Source: Halieaceae bacterium UBA3479 | GTDB taxonomy: Bacteria; Pseudomonadota; Gammaproteobacteria; Pseudomonadales; Halieaceae | DNA length: 23,369 bases | Reading direction: 5' to 3' | NCBI GenBank assembly: GCA_002377985.1 | Contig: DFQW01000033.1 | Location: 4,794-28,162, forward strand | Shown here: piece by piece, positions 1-8,780 of the stretch | Layout: every line of letters begins with the position of its first letter | Numbering within the stretch: the stretch's first letter is position 1 | The notes under the pieces: model-generated | The model's input: only the letters and a program-made list of their open reading frames with translations | What the model was told of the DNA's origin: nothing | Database searches by the model: none | Translations under genes and position numbers: made by a program

Positions 1-272
1 AACTGCTCCTCCCGCAAAGTGAGCCGAGTGGGTGTTTCGAGGTCCTCAGTCAGCGTGATCTTCATACTGGCGAGCTCGCGCGCGACCTCACGCGCCAGTT
101 CCCCGCGCGGATCGGTGCTGATCAAGCGGAGCGATAATCCTTCCCATTCTGCACTGCCTTCTTGAGCGGTGCCTTTGAGTTGGAAACCGCAGCCAGTGAG
201 CGATATCAGCGCTATAAGCAGCGCCATTAATGCCCCATATCGAGTGCGGCGATGTGTGGGAGTTGATGTCAT
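1..272 (-). CDS. lptE: LPS-assembly lipoprotein LptE (C-terminus cut off by window edge)
   Basis: Only the first 90 codons are present; the gene runs off the left edge. The protein starts with a basic stretch (RRTRY), a hydrophobic segment at residues 13-25 and a lipobox L-T-G-C with the lipidated Cys at residue 28. It continues as CGFQLKG, the typical start of mature LptE. LptE is an outer-membrane lipoprotein that plugs the LptD barrel and helps insert lipopolysaccharide. The ATG overlaps the leuS stop in an ATGA arrangement (269-272), so the two are translationally coupled, and leuS-lptE is a conserved pair in gammaproteobacteria. From memory of that gene order holA should follow to the left, but it is outside the window. 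Identity rests on the lipobox, the CGFQLKG start and the context. Confidence 0.88.
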   Translation of the reverse strand, partial: MTSTPTHRRTRYGALMALLIALISLTGCGFQLKGTAQEGSAEWEGLSLRLISTDPRGELAREVARELASMKITLTEDLETPTRLTLREEQ

Positions 273-2707
273 TGGGCGACAATATTGACCAGTTTCTGGG
301 GAATCACAATGACCTTTCTTATCGTCACGTCTTGCAGGAAGCGCTGCACATTGGCGTTGGCTTTTGCCAAGGCTTCAATCTCGTCGTTATCGGCGGTAGC
401 TGGCACCTGAATTTTCCCACGCACCTTACCATTAACCTGTACCACGACTTCAAACGCCTCGCGACTCAGTGCGGTTTCGTCGACCAAGGGCCAAGCGCTC
501 TCGACGAAGTCACTGCCGGTAAGGCTACGCCAAAGCGATTCACTCAGGTGAGGCGTGATTGGCCACAGCATTCTCAATACCGCGTGCAGCCCCTCGCTCA
601 CCGCGGCGCGATCAAGCAATTCCAGAGAGGGATGTCGCGATAGCTCATTGCAGAGTTCCATGATCGCAGCAACGGCGGTATTGAATGTCTGTCTTCGACC
701 ATAGTCATCGGTGACTTTGCTGATGGTTTCATGGGTCTTTCGCCGCAGCAGCTTTTGCGCATCGTTCCACTGGGGTGCCGGTGGGATCTCTGCAGCGCCC
801 TCAAATTCATGGACCAGACGCCACAGCCTTTTGATAAATCGATGTGCGCCTTCGACTCCTGAATCTGACCACTCAAGGGATTGTTCGGGGGGCGCCGCAA
901 ACATACTGAATAGTCTTACCGTGTCAGCGCCGTAGCGATCGATCAGCGCTTGGGGGTCCACAGTGTTTCCCCGCGACTTTGACATTTTGGCGCCATCTTT
1001 GAGCACCATGCCCTGCGTCAGCAGTCTTTTAAAGGGCTCATCACTGGAGACCAGGCCGGCATCGCGCATTAACTTGTGAAAAAACCGTGCGTAAAGGAGA
1101 TGCAGAATCGCGTGCTCGATGCCGCCGACGTATTGGTCTACCTCGAGCCAATGGTTCGCCTCCTGATCCAGCATGGCCTCTGTGTTGTTGGCGCTGGCGT
1201 AGCGGGCGTAGTACCAGGAGGATTCCATGAAGGTATCAAAAGTGTCGGTTTCCCGCGTTGCAGGCGCCTCGCAAGTTGGGCAGGTCGTCTCATAAAAAGA
1301 GGGCATGTCTTTGATGGGAGAGCCGACACCCTGGAATGCGACCTCGGTGGGCAGGATCACGGGCAGCTGTTCGTCCGGGACAGGGACCGCGCCACAGGAC
1401 GCGCAGTTGATGACCGGAATAGGCGCTCCCCAGTAGCGTTGACGAGACACGCCCCAATCTCGCAGGCGAAAATTGACGGCACGACAGCCAAGACCCTTCG
1501 ACTCGAGCTCCCCGACAATGGCATCAAATGCGGCGTCGAAATCGAGGCCATCAAACTGAGCTGACTGCATGAGCGGGCCGCGCTGCAGGTAAGCGCCGGT
1601 CGCGATGTCCGCCGGCGTCTCCGGCGCGTCAGATACCACTTGCACAATCGGCAGCGCATACTTGCTGGCGAATTCCCAATCTCGTTGATCATGAGCGGGA
1701 ACCGACATGACGGCGCCGGAGCCATAACCCATCAGCACAAAGTTGGCGACCCAGATTGGCAGCGCTTCGTCCGTGAGTGGGTGTCGCGCCCGCAGGCCGG
1801 TGTCCATCCCCAGTTTTTCCATCGTTGCCATATCGGCTTCTGCCACGGTGCTGGCACTGATTTGCCGGCAGAAGGCATCAAGTTCGGGATTTTCAGCTGC
1901 AGCGGCCAGCACGAGGGGGTGTTGAGGTGCCAAGGCAAGGTAGGTAGCGCCCATCAGGGTGTCGGGACGGGTGGTATAGACCTCGATGTGTGTGTCATCA
2001 AAGGGAAATCGGACCGTGGCGCCTTCCGATCGCCCGATCCAGTTGCGCTGCATGGTACGTACCTGTTCCGGCCAGTCGGTCAGGGTGTCGAGATCGTCCA
2101 GTAGCTCCTGCGCGTAATCCGTGATTTTGATGAACCATTGGTTTATTGCTTTTCGTTCCACCGGGGTATCGCAGCGCCAGCATTTACCGTCCACCACCTG
2201 CTCATTAGCCAGCACGGTTTGATCTGTCTCACACCAATTAACGTCTGCCTCTTTTTTATAGGCCAGACCTTTATTCATCAGGCGAGTAAAAAACCATTGC
2301 TCCCACCGATAGTACTCAGGGGTGCAGGTCGCCAGCTCACGATTCCAGTCATAGGCAAATCCCAGGCGCGCCAACTGCTGTCGCATGTCGGCAATATTGT
2401 TGAGTGTCCACTCAGAGGGTGGCACCTTGTTTTGGATGGCGGCATTTTCGGCTGGCAGCCCAAAGGCATCCCAGCCCATCGGCTGTAGGACATTTTTCCC
2501 GAGCATCCGCTGATAGCGCGCGATGACATCGGCAATGGTGTAGTTGCGAACATGCCCCATGTGCAGCTTTCCACTGGGGTAGGGAAACATGGCGAGACAG
2601 TAGAATTTTTCGCGCGTATCGTCCGGATATACGGCGAATCGATTACTTTCGGCCCACTCGTTCTGGAGTGTCTGCTCAAGCGCCTGCGGTTGGTATTCCT
2701 GACTCAT
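269..2707 (-). CDS. leuS: Leucyl-tRNA synthetase
   Basis: Class I aminoacyl-tRNA synthetase that charges tRNA-Leu with leucine in the cytoplasm. The 812-residue protein has the HIGH-type motif HMGH at residues 49-52 and the KMSKS loop at 574-578. The inserted CP1 editing domain is visible from the Thr-rich TTRPDT motif (245-250) to VPAHDQRD (336-343), whose aspartates are the usual editing residues, so post-transfer proofreading should be intact. Cys pairs around 158-179 and 435-479 resemble zinc-knuckle remnants. The length is a little below the roughly 860 of E. coli LeuRS. The start ATG has AAGGA about 11 bases upstream. It lies 105 bases after lnt, and its stop overlaps lptE. A TGC-TACACT extended -10-like sequence at 2801-2809 in the gap could add a local promoter, but no -35 is recognisable. 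Confidence 0.98.
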   Translation of the reverse strand: MSQEYQPQALEQTLQNEWAESNRFAVYPDDTREKFYCLAMFPYPSGKLHMGHVRNYTIADVIARYQRMLGKNVLQPMGWDAFGLPAENAAIQNKVPPSEWTLNNIADMRQQLARLGFAYDWNRELATCTPEYYRWEQWFFTRLMNKGLAYKKEADVNWCETDQTVLANEQVVDGKCWRCDTPVERKAINQWFIKITDYAQELLDDLDTLTDWPEQVRTMQRNWIGRSEGATVRFPFDDTHIEVYTTRPDTLMGATYLALAPQHPLVLAAAAENPELDAFCRQISASTVAEADMATMEKLGMDTGLRARHPLTDEALPIWVANFVLMGYGSGAVMSVPAHDQRDWEFASKYALPIVQVVSDAPETPADIATGAYLQRGPLMQSAQFDGLDFDAAFDAIVGELESKGLGCRAVNFRLRDWGVSRQRYWGAPIPVINCASCGAVPVPDEQLPVILPTEVAFQGVGSPIKDMPSFYETTCPTCEAPATRETDTFDTFMESSWYYARYASANNTEAMLDQEANHWLEVDQYVGGIEHAILHLLYARFFHKLMRDAGLVSSDEPFKRLLTQGMVLKDGAKMSKSRGNTVDPQALIDRYGADTVRLFSMFAAPPEQSLEWSDSGVEGAHRFIKRLWRLVHEFEGAAEIPPAPQWNDAQKLLRRKTHETISKVTDDYGRRQTFNTAVAAIMELCNELSRHPSLELLDRAAVSEGLHAVLRMLWPITPHLSESLWRSLTGSDFVESAWPLVDETALSREAFEVVVQVNGKVRGKIQVPATADNDEIEALAKANANVQRFLQDVTIRKVIVIPQKLVNIVAQ

Positions 2708-2812
2708 TTAACTCTGGGTCCTTCGGTATGTTGCCCCCCAAGCGGGCAGGCTGTTTCCCATTTTGTCGCCGGTTACCGAGAGGCGGTGGCGGCGGGCGGG
2801 AGTGTAGCAGTA

Positions 2813-4285
2813 TTAGAGCCGGTCCCGGCCCAACACCAGACCAATCAACGAGAATACCCACACCGGGAGGCTGCCAGTAAGGGCGAACGGTGTCTCTCCC
2901 TTTCTGGGTTGAATGTCACCCGAGACCACGGCCTGAGAGAATTGTGGGGTCGAGGCTACGACCTTGCCTTGCCAGTCGATAATGGCCGACACGCCATCAT
3001 TGGTGCTTCGGATCAGCCCCTTCCCCAGCTCGGCCGCCCGGAAGCGGGCCATCTGAAAGTGCTGCCAAGGCCCCGCGCTGTCGCCGAACCACGTGTCATT
3101 GCTGATGGTCACCAATAGATCAGCTGCACGACTTTGCTGTCGTACAAAATCGGGATAGACCACCTCGTAACAAATGAAGGGCGCCACCGAAATAGTGTCA
3201 GCCAACAGCACACCTTGGTCACTGGGCCCCGCAATAAATTGCGACATGGGCAGGTCAAAAAATGCGATCGCCCCTCTCAGCAAGTGCTCCATCGGCACAT
3301 ATTCACCGAAAGGCACCAGTTTTTGCTTGTGGTAGGTGCCCTGACCCATGCCCAGCGCGGTAACACTGTTGAAACGGCCCGTCGCGTCGCGCGTCGGGAT
3401 GCCTGTAATGACCGTTTTCCCGGCAGCCTCGGCCGATGCATGTACCCACTGCAGGGTGGACTGGAGTTGGTCGCGGTAGCCCGGCAGTGCAGATTCGGGC
3501 CACAAGATGAGGTCGTTCTCTGCATAGAGTTGCGCGGAGAGCGCACTGAACTCCTGAAGGATTCGTGGTCGCTGGCGAGGATCCCATTTCTGCATCAGGG
3601 GGATGTTGGGTTGCACCGCTGCAACGCGGATGGGTTCCCCCGTAGGCTGCGTCCACATGGTGTGCTGCGAGTAGAGACCTGCGACCAATATCAGTGCAGT
3701 CACCGCGCTTCCAGCAAACCAAAAGCGGATATTACTTCGGTTGGACAACGCCTCGGCGCCGAGGCAACCCAGTCCCACCAACAACCACGAGCAACCGTAT
3801 ACACCGAGGAGGGGTATCCAGCCGCTCAGGGGTGAGTCCAGCACGCCGTATCCCGCGAAAACCCATGGGAAGCCGGTGAGTAGAACGGTTCGTAGCGCCT
3901 CAAATAGCACCCACAGCGACGTGAATTGGATGATCCGCCAAGCAGGTTCAGTACCCGAAAACCTCTGGTAAAGAAGGGCTTGTAAAGAAAATAGCAATGC
4001 CAGTCCGCCACAGAACAGAACAGTCAGCAGGATCGAAAGCCATGCCGGCGTTGGGCCATAAACGTGGATACTGACATAGATCCAGGAGACGCCGGCGCCG
4101 AAAAATCCTATCCCGTAGGCCAACCCAGAACGCCACGCAGCGCTGGGGGTAGGGTGATTCAAAACGAGGTACAGCATGCCAGCGCTGACGGGGATGGCGG
4201 GCCAAAAATCAAAGGGAGATAACCCCAAGGGGAAAATCAGGCCGGCAAAAATGGCCAGGCCTATTGTCCTCATGTCAGCGCGCAT
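2813..4285 (-). CDS. lnt: Apolipoprotein N-acyltransferase Lnt
   Basis: Integral inner-membrane enzyme that adds the third acyl chain to the N-terminal Cys of lipoproteins, needed for Lol sorting to the outer membrane. The 490-residue protein has an N-terminal half of about six hydrophobic segments (roughly residues 7-205) and a C-terminal nitrilase-fold (CN_hydrolase) domain from about 219. The catalytic triad is visible: E264 (LWPESALPG), K320 (TYHK) and C372 (APFICYE); E328 in LVPFGEYVP matches the additional essential Glu of E. coli Lnt. A final hydrophobic segment lies at about 470-485. The ATG overlaps the corC stop by one base (TAATG). A second in-frame ATG lies four codons further in. 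Neighbouring lptE encodes a lipoprotein that would be a substrate of the pathway. Confidence 0.97.
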   Translation of the reverse strand: MRADMRTIGLAIFAGLIFPLGLSPFDFWPAIPVSAGMLYLVLNHPTPSAAWRSGLAYGIGFFGAGVSWIYVSIHVYGPTPAWLSILLTVLFCGGLALLFSLQALLYQRFSGTEPAWRIIQFTSLWVLFEALRTVLLTGFPWVFAGYGVLDSPLSGWIPLLGVYGCSWLLVGLGCLGAEALSNRSNIRFWFAGSAVTALILVAGLYSQHTMWTQPTGEPIRVAAVQPNIPLMQKWDPRQRPRILQEFSALSAQLYAENDLILWPESALPGYRDQLQSTLQWVHASAEAAGKTVITGIPTRDATGRFNSVTALGMGQGTYHKQKLVPFGEYVPMEHLLRGAIAFFDLPMSQFIAGPSDQGVLLADTISVAPFICYEVVYPDFVRQQSRAADLLVTISNDTWFGDSAGPWQHFQMARFRAAELGKGLIRSTNDGVSAIIDWQGKVVASTPQFSQAVVSGDIQPRKGETPFALTGSLPVWVFSLIGLVLGRDRL

Positions 4286-5139
4286 TACTCCGCCGGGTCA
4301 GCGTCGGGCGCGGGTTTGACGGCCAGGCTGTTCAGGCGGCGTTCGTCAGCATCGATCACGGTGAATTCAAAGCGATCCAATCTAATGGTCTGGTTTGCGC
4401 TGGGGAGCCTGCCAAAAGCGTTGATCACGAGGCCGCCAATCGTATCGAATTCCTCGTCGCTAAAACGCGTATCGAAGTGCTCGTTGAAATCCTCAATAGG
4501 GGTAAGTGCCTCAACAAGGTGTTCATTGTTGTCACCTTTTTTAATGTATTGCTCTTCCTCGATATCGGTTTCGTCCTCAATTTCACCGACAATTTCCTCA
4601 AGCACATCCTCAATGGTGATGAGTCCTGCAATGCCGCCGTATTCGTCAATAACGATCGCCATATGGTTGCGGTTCTGGCGAAACTCCCGCAACAGCACGT
4701 TGAGCCGCTTGCTCTCGGGTACCGCGGTAAAAGGGCGCATCAGACTGCGAATGGGCGGAGCTTCCCCGTCATGCTGGATCAGCGGTAACAAGTCCTTGGC
4801 GAGAAGGATGCCTATGACATCGTCAATACCATCACCGATCACCGGATATCGTGAGTGGCCGGCCGCGACAATCTGAGCCAGTACCTCGGGCAATCCTTTG
4901 TCAGAATCAATCACGACCATCTGCGCCCGCGGAATCATGATATCCCGCACCTGCATGTCGCTGACCAACAGAGCGCCTTGCATGATCTTTCGGGCATCCT
5001 CGTCAATAATTTCGTGTTCCTCGGCGAGTGATAGAACGCCTGCGAGGTCAGATTTGGTCTGGGGTTCACCGCTAATAAAGTGAGTGAGTCGATCGATCCA
5101 GGATCGTTCTTCTCCATCGGATTTTCGTTCGTCGTTCAC
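4285..5139 (-). CDS. corC: CorC/YbeX-type CBS-domain protein
   Basis: 284-residue soluble protein of the CorC/HlyC family, E. coli YbeX type. It is linked genetically to Mg/Co efflux and, with YbeY and YbeZ, to ribosome and RNA quality control; the exact biochemistry is unsettled. Two CBS domains occupy about 67-127 (DIMIPRAQM... GILLAKDLL) and 133-190 (MRPFTAVPE... GLITIEDVLEEIVGEI). The latter ends in the signature GGIAGLITIEDVLEE, and a CorC_HlyC C-terminal domain spans about 205-277. There is no N-terminal DUF21 membrane domain, so this is the cytosolic short form. The start is GTG, sharing four bases with the ybeY stop (GTGA, 5136-5139). The stop overlaps the lnt start by one base. Confidence 0.95.
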   Translation of the reverse strand: MNDERKSDGEERSWIDRLTHFISGEPQTKSDLAGVLSLAEEHEIIDEDARKIMQGALLVSDMQVRDIMIPRAQMVVIDSDKGLPEVLAQIVAAGHSRYPVIGDGIDDVIGILLAKDLLPLIQHDGEAPPIRSLMRPFTAVPESKRLNVLLREFRQNRNHMAIVIDEYGGIAGLITIEDVLEEIVGEIEDETDIEEEQYIKKGDNNEHLVEALTPIEDFNEHFDTRFSDEEFDTIGGLVINAFGRLPSANQTIRLDRFEFTVIDADERRLNSLAVKPAPDADPAE

Positions 5140-5624
5140 GGTTGGGCCCCCTCCAAGGGCTCGGTTAACACATAGGGATTGGAAAAGCAGAAGCGCTCCA
5201 GGAGCTTGATTTCCAGCGCTTCCATAGTCTCGGCGTCGGCGGGCGTCTGGTGATCATGGCCCAACAAATGCAACACACCATGAATGATCATGTGGGCCCA
5301 ATGAGCCTCCTCGCTTTTGTGATAAAGCTTGGCTTCCTGTAGCACTACCGGTGCGCATATAACGAGGTCTCCCAGTAACCCCGAAGGGCTTCCGGGCGGG
5401 AGCTCGGCGGGGAAAGACAAGACATTTGTCGCCTGCGTTTTTGCGCGATAGATTTCGTTGAAGCGGGCCGCCTCCTCTACATCGGTTATCCGGATGCAGA
5501 TCTCCGGAGGTTCACTTCTGGTCGCGGTTACTGTTGCAAGGGTTGCTGTGATCCATGCCCGGATACTTTTATCAGCAGGTGTTGGCGCGCGAGTGGTGCG
5601 GTCTATAGTCACCAAAGGGGTCAC
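5136..5624 (-). CDS. ybeY: Endoribonuclease YbeY
   Basis: Zinc-dependent RNase/rRNA maturation factor acting in 16S rRNA 3'-end processing and 70S quality control. The 162-residue protein carries the family's zinc-binding H-x3-H-x5-H motif in [11 protein letters not shown], with H115, H119 and H125. It also has the conserved block around R60 ([17 protein letters not shown], 56-72). The start codon is GTG, embedded in the TGA stop of ybeZ (GTGA at 5621-5624). The stop is likewise embedded in the GTG start of corC, so YbeY is probably made by termination-reinitiation from ybeZ and passes ribosomes on to corC. Length is normal for the family. Confidence 0.96.
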   Translation of the reverse strand: MTPLVTIDRTTRAPTPADKSIRAWITATLATVTATRSEPPEICIRITDVEEAARFNEIYRAKTQATNVLSFPAELPPGSPSGLLGDLVICAPVVLQEAKLYHKSEEAHWAHMIIHGVLHLLGHDHQTPADAETMEALEIKLLERFCFSNPYVLTEPLEGAQP

Positions 5625-6664
5625 GTCGGACCCTCCCTCGAGACGGTTTGACTCAGTTTTTCGTGGGCTTCGTAAGCGCTGACCACTCGCTGCACCACGG
5701 GGTGGCGCACGACGTCTTTGTTGCCAAATTCGGTAAATGTAATGCCCGCGACCCCATCGAGTACTTCTCTGGCGTGGGTCAGTCCACTTTGAGTGGCCTT
5801 CGGTAGATCGATTTGGCTGGTATCCCCTGTAATCACTGCGGTCGATCCAAAACCAATTCTTGTCAGGAACATTTTCATTTGTTCCCGGGTCGTATTTTGA
5901 GCCTCATCGAGAATGACAAACGCGTGATTAAGTGTTCTGCCCCGCATAAACGCCAAAGGTGCTACCTCAATGACGTGTCGCTCGATGTACTTGTTGACGG
6001 TTTCAAACCCCAGCATTTCGTAGAGTGCGTCGTAAAGTGGCCTCAGGTAGGGGTCGACTTTCTGCGAGAGATCGCCGGGCAGAAAGCCCAGGCGCTCGCC
6101 AGCCTCCACAGCAGGACGAACCAGTAGAATTCGTTTGACCTGCTCCTCAAGCAGTGCGCGGACGGCACAGGCGACCGCCAGATAAGTTTTGCCCGTCCCC
6201 GCTGGACCGATCCCAAAATTGATGTCGTGATGTGCAATCGCGCGGACGTAGCTTTTTTGGTTCACGCCGCGAGGCGTCACCGAGAGGCGCTTGGTGCGAA
6301 TGACGGCGGAGAATTCATGTTGGCTCTGATTCTCGCGGGATTTCACCAGATACTCGAGGTCAGATTCTTGCAAGCGAAGGTGAATGGTCTCGGGGCTCAG
6401 TTGCAAGCCGTTTCCGACTTCAGAGTACAGAGCGCTGAGTAGTGAAGCGGCCATTTCGCATCTCAGCGGCGTGCCGTAGAGTTCGAAAATATTGCTGCGG
6501 TTACGTATCGTGATGTCGAGCCGCTTTTCAATCTGCCGCAAATGCCCGTCCAACTGTCCGCAGAGGACCGCCAGATTTCTTGCGTCATTGGGTTCGAGAG
6601 AAAGAACGAGTTGCGAGGCTACTCCCGACGGGGTGGCCTCGGGCGCCGATTGGTCTGTGTTCAA
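5621..6664 (-). CDS. ybeZ: PhoH-like ATPase YbeZ
   Basis: Cytoplasmic P-loop ATPase of the PhoH family, a functional partner of YbeY in RNA processing. It has 347 residues: an N-terminal KH-like region (about 15-115) and a PhoH ATPase domain from about 130. Walker A is GPAGTGKT at 153-160, Walker B is VILDEAQN at 250-257, and TGDTSQID at about 279 acts as sensor region. The start is TTG. The codon two upstream of it is CCG-AAA preceded by a TGA stop, so no earlier start exists, and there is no ATG before the conserved core. A weak GAGG lies about 14 bases upstream. A promoter candidate lies just upstream (6701-6728). The stop overlaps the ybeY GTG. Inefficient TTG initiation could set the level of the coupled ybeY and corC. 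Confidence 0.95.
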   Translation of the reverse strand: MNTDQSAPEATPSGVASQLVLSLEPNDARNLAVLCGQLDGHLRQIEKRLDITIRNRSNIFELYGTPLRCEMAASLLSALYSEVGNGLQLSPETIHLRLQESDLEYLVKSRENQSQHEFSAVIRTKRLSVTPRGVNQKSYVRAIAHHDINFGIGPAGTGKTYLAVACAVRALLEEQVKRILLVRPAVEAGERLGFLPGDLSQKVDPYLRPLYDALYEMLGFETVNKYIERHVIEVAPLAFMRGRTLNHAFVILDEAQNTTREQMKMFLTRIGFGSTAVITGDTSQIDLPKATQSGLTHAREVLDGVAGITFTEFGNKDVVRHPVVQRVVSAYEAHEKLSQTVSREGPT

Positions 6665-6700
6665 CGGTTTTCACGCCGCCTCTTTCACTCTGGGCTAGAA

Positions 6701-6728
6701 AAGATACTCGCCTCACGGCCTGAGTCAA
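6701..6728 (-). promoter_or_regulatory. Candidate sigma-70 promoter for ybeZ-ybeY-corC-lnt
   Basis: Reading the minus strand, TTGACT (6728-6723, 5/6 to consensus) is followed after 16 bases by TATCTT (6706-6701, 4/6). This would start transcription near 6694, leaving a leader of about 30 bases before the TTG of ybeZ. It lies in the 86-base gap between miaB and ybeZ, the largest gap before leuS, where an internal promoter would make sense. Pattern match only. Confidence 0.45.
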
Positions 6729-6750
6729 CCACTGGTGGCCATATTTGCAG

Positions 6751-8091
6751 TTATTCAGGCAGTCTGCCTAATAGAGAATTGCTGTAGGCGGCAGTGATAT
6801 CGACATCCACAAATTGGCCAATAAGCTCAGTTTGGGTGCAGGCGAAGTTAACTACCCGATTATTTTCCGTGCGGCCAGAGAGTTGGCCCGGGTCTTTTTT
6901 TGCAAAGCCCGCCACCAAAATACGCTGGCGGGTTCCCACCATACGCGCTGAAATTTGCTGTGCTTGCTGTGCAATGCGGCCCTGAAGAATATGGAGACGT
7001 TCTTTTTTTACCGACTCGGGCGTGTCGTCATTGAGATCGGCAGCTGGGGTGCCCGGGCGTGCACTGTAGATGAAGCTGAAAGAGGTATCGAAACCAATTT
7101 CCTCGATCAGCCTCATCGTGGCGGCAAAATCGTCCTCTGTCTCGCCGGGAAAACCGATGATGAAGTCGGATGACAGCGAGATATTTGGCCTGAGTCGTCT
7201 CAGCGCTCGAATCGTCGCTTTGTACTCCAGCGTGGTGTGGCCGCGCTTCATCGCCATTAAAATACGATCAGAGCCACTCTGCACGGGGAGGTGCAGGTGA
7301 TCGACCAGAGCAGGGATTTCTCCATAACAAGCAACGATTGCTTCTGAGAACTCCACCGGGTGCGAGGTGGTGTATCGAATCCGGTCAATACCGGGAACCA
7401 GGTTCACTAGGTGAAGCAACTCGGCGAAGTCCACTGCCTCATTCAGGTGGTTGCGTCCCCGGTAGGCGTTGACATTTTGCCCGAGCAAATTGACTTCCTT
7501 GACGCCTCGATCTGCAAGACCCGCTATTTCCGCGATCACGTCATCGACCGGCCGCGAAACTTCCTCGCCGCGTGTGTAGGGTACAACGCAGAAGGTGCAG
7601 TACTTGCTGCAGCCCTCCATGATAGAAACAAAGGCAGAGGGGCCATCCACACTGGGTTCGGGTAGGCGATCAAATTTTTCAATTTCGGGGAAGCTGACGT
7701 CAACGACCACAGGTTGTCCCTGACGGCGATGTTCGATCATTTCGGGTAGACGATGGAGGGTCTGCGGCCCAAAGATAAGATCTACGAAGGGTGCACGCTT
7801 TCCTATTTCGGCGCCTTCCTGGCTGGCGACACAGCCCCCCACGCCAATAATGACATCGGGATTCTTCTGCTTGAGTCGCTTCCAGCGCCCCAGCTGATGG
7901 AATACCTTCTCCTGGGCTTTCTCCCGGATGGAGCAAGTATTCAGCAAGAGCACGTCTGCATCATCCGGCGACGTCGTTATCACCAGCCCATGGCTCTCGC
8001 CCAGTAGATCTGCCATGCGCGCAGAGTCATACTCGTTCATCTGGCATCCATGGGTCTCTACAAACAGCTTTTTACGGTTGGCGTCAGTCAT
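6751..8091 (-). CDS. miaB: tRNA-2-methylthio-N6-dimethylallyladenosine synthase MiaB
   Basis: Radical-SAM methylthiotransferase converting i6A37 to ms2i6A37 in tRNAs that read UNN codons. From the chosen ATG (446 residues) the three N-terminal cluster cysteines are C16 ([11 protein letters not shown]), C53 (NTCSIRE) and C87 (GGCVA). The radical-SAM CxxxCxxC is C161, C165 and C168 (CSKYCTFC). A TRAM domain closes the protein (about 375-440). The frame stays open upstream to an ATG at 8109. I prefer 8091 because GGAAAG (8103-8098) sits six bases in front of it, and because [21 protein letters not shown] aligns with the start of known MiaB. It heads the cluster, divergent from the DUF1820 gene. 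A TATACT -10-like box (8136-8131) without a clear -35 lies upstream. Confidence 0.97.
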   Translation of the reverse strand: MTDANRKKLFVETHGCQMNEYDSARMADLLGESHGLVITTSPDDADVLLLNTCSIREKAQEKVFHQLGRWKRLKQKNPDVIIGVGGCVASQEGAEIGKRAPFVDLIFGPQTLHRLPEMIEHRRQGQPVVVDVSFPEIEKFDRLPEPSVDGPSAFVSIMEGCSKYCTFCVVPYTRGEEVSRPVDDVIAEIAGLADRGVKEVNLLGQNVNAYRGRNHLNEAVDFAELLHLVNLVPGIDRIRYTTSHPVEFSEAIVACYGEIPALVDHLHLPVQSGSDRILMAMKRGHTTLEYKATIRALRRLRPNISLSSDFIIGFPGETEDDFAATMRLIEEIGFDTSFSFIYSARPGTPAADLNDDTPESVKKERLHILQGRIAQQAQQISARMVGTRQRILVAGFAKKDPGQLSGRTENNRVVNFACTQTELIGQFVDVDITAAYSNSLLGRLPE

Positions 8092-8097
8092 GCGTTG

Positions 8098-8103
8098 CTT
8101 TCC
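8098..8103 (-). promoter_or_regulatory. Ribosome binding site deciding the miaB start
   Basis: GGAAAG on the minus strand, six bases before the ATG at 8091. The alternative ATG at 8109 has no purine-rich sequence at the right distance. Confidence 0.6.
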
Positions 8104-8239
8104 GCACATGCTTGGTCACTGTGGCCGCGGAGTATAGCGCCTCGGCTCCAAAAAGCCCGCGTTGTGCTGGAGCTTTCGCTGGAAAGTGTTACCATTCCGC
8201 CCCTTTTTGCCGCCCCACCTCGGTTTGCCGGGAGCCAAC

Positions 8240-8578
8240 ATGCCTTCTCAGCCCATCTATAAAGTGATCTTCCATAATGGAGGGCAGGTCTATGAGGTGT
8301 TTGCCAGACAAATCTACCAAAGCGATATGTGGGGTTTTATCGAGGTAGAGGAGTTGGTGTTTGGGGAGCGCTCGCAGATCCTCGTTGATCCGGGAGAGGA
8401 GAAGCTTAAAAACGAGTTTTCGGGCGTTAAGAGAAGCTACATACCCTTGCAGGCCATCATCCGTATTGATGAGGTCGAAAAAGAGGGGTCTGCGCGCATT
8501 TCCGACGCCAGTACCGCCAAAATCGCTACTTTTCCCATGTCCCCACAACCAATTATGCCCTCCAGGGGAGACGAGTAG
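8240..8578 (+). CDS. DUF1820 family protein
   Basis: 112-residue protein recognised as the DUF1820 family, of unknown function and common in gammaproteobacteria; in Pseudomonas I remember it next to miaB, as here. The conserved start IYKVIFHNGGQVYEVFARQI, the GFIEVEELVFGE segment and IPLQAIIRIDEVEK near the end are visible. The C-terminal tail (about 90-112) is polar and low in predicted structure. There is no signal peptide or membrane segment, so it is cytosolic. The start at 8240 is chosen because GGGAG (8230-8234) lies just upstream and the conserved family begins here; the longer frame from 8162 adds unrelated sequence. It is monocistronic, with a terminator-like hairpin about 40 bases downstream. 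I assign no function. Confidence 0.85.
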   Translation: MPSQPIYKVIFHNGGQVYEVFARQIYQSDMWGFIEVEELVFGERSQILVDPGEEKLKNEFSGVKRSYIPLQAIIRIDEVEKEGSARISDASTAKIATFPMSPQPIMPSRGDE

Positions 8579-8614
8579 GGCACCTTCCTCGCGCGCCTTG
8601 CGTAGTAGCAGCCA

Positions 8615-8650
8615 GGGCGCTTTTGATACAAGTGCTGCGCCACCCTTTTT
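8615..8650 (+). terminator. Possible rho-independent terminator after the DUF1820 gene
   Basis: GGCGC (8616-8620) pairs with GCGCC (8637-8641) across a 16-base loop that can itself fold at TTG-ATA-CAA. One more G-C pair forms if A8642 bulges. A run of five T follows at 8646-8650. The stem is short and the loop long, so this is moderate evidence only. It would separate the DUF1820 transcript from the lon promoter. Confidence 0.35.
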
Positions 8651-8706
8651 CCCTTTCGGTCCGCAGAAAACCCTTGGCTCGCGGGCCCTGATATGGGTGC
8701 GGGGGC

Positions 8707-8735
8707 CTTGAAAAATCGCTTGCAGTCCCTCAGAT
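8707..8735 (+). promoter_or_regulatory. Candidate sigma-32 (RpoH) heat-shock promoter for lon
   Basis: CTTGAAA at 8707-8713 matches the RpoH -35 consensus at every base. After a 14-base spacer comes CCTCAGAT (8728-8735), matching 5 of 8 positions of the CCCCATnT -10. The spacer is in the optimal range for E. coli RpoH. Predicted transcript start is near 8742, about 40 bases before the lon GTG. Lon genes are classic heat-shock genes, which supports the assignment. Confidence 0.6.
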
Positions 8736-8770
8736 AGAGATTATCGGCTGAGTTAGCGACCGGTGGCGCG

Positions 8771-8777
8771 AGGAAGG
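8771..8777 (+). promoter_or_regulatory. Ribosome binding site deciding the lon start
   Basis: AGGAAGG ends just before the GTG at 8781, with AGGA six bases upstream. The alternative in-frame GTG at 8763 has no such sequence. Confidence 0.5.
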
Positions 8778-8780
8778 CGA

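Noticed and set aside
1076..2104. Plus-strand open frames opposite leuS
   Set aside because: Shadow frames of leuS, which is unambiguous on the other strand.
2708..2812. Possible T-box or attenuator leader before leuS
   Set aside because: The gap holds a GC-rich stretch and a weak TGCCC/GGGCA pairing but no T-box sequence, leader peptide or T-run; T-boxes are also rare in gammaproteobacteria.
3134..3835. Long plus-strand open frame (233 codons) opposite lnt
   Set aside because: It lies entirely antisense to a well-supported lnt with intact catalytic residues, and its translation is rich in R, Q and H with no recognisable family. Such mirror frames are common in GC-rich genes.
8092..8109. 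Six-residue extension of MiaB to the ATG at 8109
   Set aside because: No ribosome binding site there; GGAAAG correctly spaced before 8091.
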